Below, in pieces: positions 59,869 through 64,000 of a DNA stretch of 64,000 nt. The stretch comes from Brevibacterium sediminis. GTDB taxonomy: Bacteria > Actinomycetota > Actinomycetes > Actinomycetales > Brevibacteriaceae. The stretch is taken from the NCBI RefSeq assembly GCF_013623905.1, contig NZ_JABKDD010000002.1:62001-126000 (forward strand), given 5' to 3'. Positions within the stretch are counted from its first letter, which is position 1. Every line of letters begins with the position of its first letter. The position numbers and the translations under genes are program-made. The notes beneath the pieces were generated by a model. It was given only the letters and a program-made list of their open reading frames with translations, was not told where the DNA came from and did no database searches.

Positions 59869-60636
59869 ATGAATGCCAGTCCCCTCTGGTCGCGGTTCAG
59901 CGCAGATCCCCGCTCGTATGGGCAGGTCCGGGCCTCTGATGCCGATCGCGCGGTCGTCAGTGATGTCCTCTCGGAGGGTTATGCTCTCGGTCAGCTCGAC
60001 GTTGAGGAGTTCGATGAACGCACCGAGGCGGCTGCGAAGATCAAGACGCTCGGTGAAGTCCCAGCGCTGATCGAGGACCTCGTCCTCGCCGATCCGGCCG
60101 AGGTCGAGCCTGGCAAGCTCGATGATGCGGGCCGTGCGCAGGCACTGGCTCGCCTCGAGGCAGAGCGGGTGCCGATCACGCCGGAGCAGATCGATGCCGC
60201 GGCGCATAAGTACTACCGAGATCGGGTGCGTCGTGCACTGCTCGGTGCTGCTGCAGGGCCGGTCGGGATCGTGCTGGCGATCTGGGCGATCTCGTCGATC
60301 GCATCTGGAGGGTTCATCTTCTTCTGGCCGATCTTCGTCATCATTCCCACGCTGCTCGGCGGACTGGGACACATCGCGCGCAAGGATGAGATCATCCGCA
60401 ACCGGAAGAAGGAGCTCACCCGCAGAGCCCGGGCCCAGCTCGGTGATGCTGAGGCCAAACGACAGCTCGAGGAGGGTGAGCCTCCCGAGCGGGATTATGA
60501 AGCGGACTTCGGTACGGGCCTGCAGCCGCCGCATCCGTCTCATCCGCCGTACTCTCCCGGACAGATCTCACGACGGGAAGAGCGGGACCGGCGCCAATCG
60601 CATCGCCGCCATAACCGCGACAATCCCTGGGACTGA
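59869..60636 (+). CDS. DUF1707 / SHOCT-like membrane protein
   Basis: 255 residues from ATG 59869. The N-terminal DUF1707 domain reads YGQVRASDADRAVVSDVLSE and YALGQLDVEEFDERTEAAAK, which is the family signature. After a helical spacer (EAERVPITPEQIDAAAHKYY) come two hydrophobic segments (LLGAAAGPVGIVLAIWAISS and GGFIFFWPIFVIIPTLLGGL) and a basic-acidic tail. The tail ends in RREERDRRQSHRRHNRDN, suggesting nucleic acid or membrane surface contact. The role of DUF1707 proteins is unknown; many are stress related. Confidence 0.88.
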   Translation: MNASPLWSRFSADPRSYGQVRASDADRAVVSDVLSEGYALGQLDVEEFDERTEAAAKIKTLGEVPALIEDLVLADPAEVEPGKLDDAGRAQALARLEAERVPITPEQIDAAAHKYYRDRVRRALLGAAAGPVGIVLAIWAISSIASGGFIFFWPIFVIIPTLLGGLGHIARKDEIIRNRKKELTRRARAQLGDAEAKRQLEEGEPPERDYEADFGTGLQPPHPSHPPYSPGQISRREERDRRQSHRRHNRDNPWD

Positions 60637-60684
60637 GGTTACGTTCCGGGTCTGGCAGGGTCTGGGCCTCTTCAGGCCCTGAAA

Positions 60685-60762
60685 CTCCGTTTCCTACTCA
60701 GACCGGGAACCTCCGGGACCGTCTCAGGCCGGGCACGTCCGGAACCGTTTCAGACTTGGAAG
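60685..60762 (-). repeat. 26-bp tandem repeat carrying the SnoaL-like stop codon
   Basis: Units begin at 60685, 60711 and 60737 (exact 26-bp steps): CTCCGTTTCCTACTCAGACC, CTCCGGGACCGTCTCAGGCC and GTCCGGAACCGTTTCAGACT. TCA in each unit (60698, 60724 and 60750) is TGA on the minus strand; the one at 60750 is the stop of the SnoaL-like gene. Confidence 0.8.
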
Positions 60763-61133
60763 ATCCGGATCTGTCCGAACTCCTGTGCTTTGTGCGTGGT
60801 GAACCACATCGTGTGCGAGAAGTGCCGCAGGTCGTCGCCGTCGGCCTCGGCCTGCCAGTATCCCCACGCGGCCGCGGCTTTGCCGTGGGTGATCGCTGCT
60901 TCGAGGTGGCCGACCTCGTGAGAATGGCCGGACAACTTCAACAGCGCTTCGACGACGGCTTCCCGGCCCGTGTGGGTCTCGACGTCGGAAGGGTGAACGA
61001 CCTGGAGCACGCAATCGTCGGCGATCACCTCGTTGAGTGCTTCTCTGTCGCCGTTGAAGAGATTCTCCTCGAACGTTGCAACGAAGACGTTCTTCGGACT
61101 GTTTCCGCAGGCGTCGGTTCCGGTGAAGGTCAT
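60750..61133 (-). CDS. SnoaL/NTF2-like protein
   Basis: 127 residues with the cone-shaped SnoaL-like fold pattern: FVATFEENLFNGDREALNEV, IADDCVLQVVHPSD, GREAVVEALLKLSGHSHE, then VGHLEAAITHGKAAAAWGYW and FSHTMWFTTHKAQEFGQIRI. Members are small-molecule isomerases, dehydratases or carriers. No catalytic assignment is possible. The ATG is at 61133. The 12-mer TCGCCGAGGCGG lies about 48 bp upstream, in the same orientation as the gene, and a tandem repeat covers the stop codon. Confidence 0.82.
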   Translation of the reverse strand: MTFTGTDACGNSPKNVFVATFEENLFNGDREALNEVIADDCVLQVVHPSDVETHTGREAVVEALLKLSGHSHEVGHLEAAITHGKAAAAWGYWQAEADGDDLRHFSHTMWFTTHKAQEFGQIRIFQV

Positions 61134-61279
61134 GGACCCAGCCTATGCGGGCCCGAGCGGTGTCACAACGGGTCGGCGGGCCGCCTCGGCGATGATGGTC
61201 GCCGACGCACGACGAGCGGACACTTCCGCGTGAACGATCTGACCGTCGGGCCGGGACCCGAGAGTCCGAGCACGAAATC

Positions 61280-61315
61280 GGCCGTGCCGGCACCTTTGCG
61301 GGCACCGGCACGGCC
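61280..61315 (-). terminator. groEL terminator
   Basis: GGCCGTGCCGG (61280-61290) pairs perfectly with CCGGCACGGCC (61305-61315). It lies 20 bp beyond the groEL stop on the minus strand. Confidence 0.8.
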
Positions 61316-61335
61316 GATCGAACAAGCGGTGGCTA

Positions 61336-62985
<1,650 letters not shown>

Positions 62986-63135
62986 TTAGATCCTCCCTGA
63001 TGGAGTGGAGTGGGAATCCAGAGCAGTCATCAACGCCCGCGACGGCAGAGAGTGTGTCCGCATGTTCCATTCCACATATGGACCACGCTCTCGAGACGAC
63101 TGGTGGGAACCCATCGGTTTTCACCAGTACTAGAT

Positions 63136-63162
63136 TTAGCACTCTCCCCATGCGAGTGCAAA
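63136..63162 (-). promoter_or_regulatory. CIRCE operator (HrcA-binding site) of groEL
   Basis: TTAGCACTC, a 9-bp spacer and GAGTGCAAA match the CIRCE consensus with one substitution. On the minus strand the TTGCAC within it can serve as the -35 element, so HrcA binding would block the heat-shock promoter directly. Confidence 0.92.
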
Positions 63163-63414
63163 TGTTTGTCGCCCGCCAAGATGGGCGAGGGCAGTTCAGA
63201 TCCGCGAGTTGTCGGCGCGCGATGGAGGCGCAGCGGGCAGTTCGGCCCAGCGCGAAACGCTTGGCGCAGGCCCGATTGCCCACGATTTCGAACAGCCCAG
63301 TTTAGGGCGAGTAGCCCTGTTTTCAACATGGGCTGCTCAACTCACACTGGGCTGAATCGAAGTCCATGCGCACGGGTGCACCCGACGCGGCCCCCGGGCC
63401 CCGCAGGCACTGAA

Positions 63415-63444
63415 AAGCGCCGAGCAGTTGCCTGCTCGGCGCTT
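63415..63444 (-). terminator. Intrinsic terminator of cspA
   Basis: AAGCGCCGAGCAG pairs perfectly with CTGCTCGGCGCTT around a 4-nt loop. On the minus strand TTTTCAG follows at its 3' side. Confidence 0.88.
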
Positions 63445-63532
63445 CCCCCGTGCGATTGGTGCCGGTCGGCCCGAAGGCCGTTCCGACTCCCCGCCGCAGC
63501 GGATCAGAAAACTGTGCTGACAGCAGCCAGTC

Positions 63533-63736
63533 TCAGAGGAGGGTGACGGACTCCGCCTGAGGACCCTTTTGTCCTTCTCCAACTTCGAACTGAACCTGCT
63601 GGCCCTCTTCGAGAGAGCGGTAGCCGTCCATCTGGATTGCGCTCCAGTGAACGAACACGTCCTGGTTGTCGCCTTCAAGGGTGATGAATCCATAGCCCTT
63701 TTCAGCGTTGAACCACTTGACGGTACCTTGTGCCAT
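63533..63736 (-). CDS. cspA: Cold-shock protein CspA family
   Basis: 67 residues from ATG 63736, the size of the short Csp proteins. The full domain is seen: [20 protein letters not shown] with RNP1 KGYGFI, then [20 protein letters not shown] with RNP2 VFVHW, and [20 protein letters not shown]. It is an RNA chaperone expressed in the cold or constitutively. It stands alone. The 264 bp upstream to the end of the window contain no gene and probably hold the promoter and the long leader usual for cold-shock mRNAs. Confidence 0.96.
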   Translation of the reverse strand: MAQGTVKWFNAEKGYGFITLEGDNQDVFVHWSAIQMDGYRSLEEGQQVQFEVGEGQKGPQAESVTLL

Positions 63737-64000
63737 TACTTCTCCATACAGTGCAGTGCCATTGAAATCCCGCATCGCAGCCGCGATCAGATGACCCCAC
63801 CCGAGATACGGAAGCTAGTAAAACTCAACTGACCCCGCGACTTCTCTCATTGACCTCTAGAGAATAATCTCGGTGAAGCACGAATAGAACACAAGGTGCT
63901 GTGCTTGCCTAGCTGTTGCAACTCTACCGCAGGCACGCATCCCGCCTAGAGTGGTTCAGCACTGTTATAGATTCGTTATCTAAGGGTTTCCGCCCAGTTC

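Overview
The window looks like part of a high-GC actinobacterial chromosome, most likely Brevibacterium or a close Micrococcales relative (inferred from GC-rich codon use and gene content, not from a marker gene). Actinobacterial signatures include the cold-shock/DUF3027/MFS operon, the XPB-type helicase pair, a solitary groEL under a CIRCE operator, the PspA/PspAA/HtpX/PspAB cluster, an MprAB-PepD-like stress operon, a SepX/GlpR-like gene beside galU, a WXG100 protein and many GTG, TTG or apparently leaderless starts. No phage, transposase, CRISPR array or rRNA was seen; there is one tRNA (Arg-CCU).

Layout. 1-13 kb: a GNAT fragment, a ChrA chromate transporter, an acyl-CoA synthetase with an enoyl-CoA hydratase, a transsulfuration enzyme coupled to a GNAT, a divergent LysR/YeiH pair, a MatC-like permease, two more GNATs, and a DUF2306/MerR divergent pair with clear inverted-repeat operators. 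13-22 kb: an MHS transporter, an Imm-5-like protein, SepX/GlpR-like, a RimJ-type GNAT, galU, divergent 5-formyl-THF cyclo-ligase, FmdB zinc ribbon, SAF protein and mscL. 22-28 kb: a 1653-residue helicase-like protein with a C-terminal nuclease-like domain whose ATP-binding motifs look inactivated, overlapping a small downstream gene; then tRNA-Arg. 28-40 kb: universal stress protein, HNH nuclease, NlpC/P60 hydrolase, DtxR-type regulator, aldehyde dehydrogenase, pdxH, divergent serC, DUF456, and the csp/DUF3027/MFS operon. 40-49 kb: a small membrane protein, the XPB helicase pair, an ABC-F protein, an EamA exporter with divergent CGNR protein, and an unknown membrane protein. 49-58 kb: the envelope-stress block (response regulator, histidine kinase, HtrA; WXG100; PspA, PspAA, HtpX, PspAB). 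58-64 kb: S4 protein, DUF1542-like membrane protein, TSUP permease, DUF1707 protein, SnoaL-like protein, groEL and cspA.

The most unusual features are in non-coding DNA. (1) A family of four long palindromes sharing the half-site CTACCTGACGGCGGCCCAGC, one of them an 80-bp perfect palindrome without a loop, lies in gaps at gene ends. (2) Short tandem repeats of 19-26 bp sit at gene 3' ends; in three cases each unit repeats the stop codon. (3) A 14-mer, TCGCCGAGGCGGYC, recurs in six unrelated intergenic gaps. (4) A degenerate direct repeat fills the serC-DUF456 gap. Among proteins, the pseudohelicase-nuclease and the Q/S/G-rich disordered segments carried by both the kinase and the protease of the MprAB-PepD-like operon deserve most attention.
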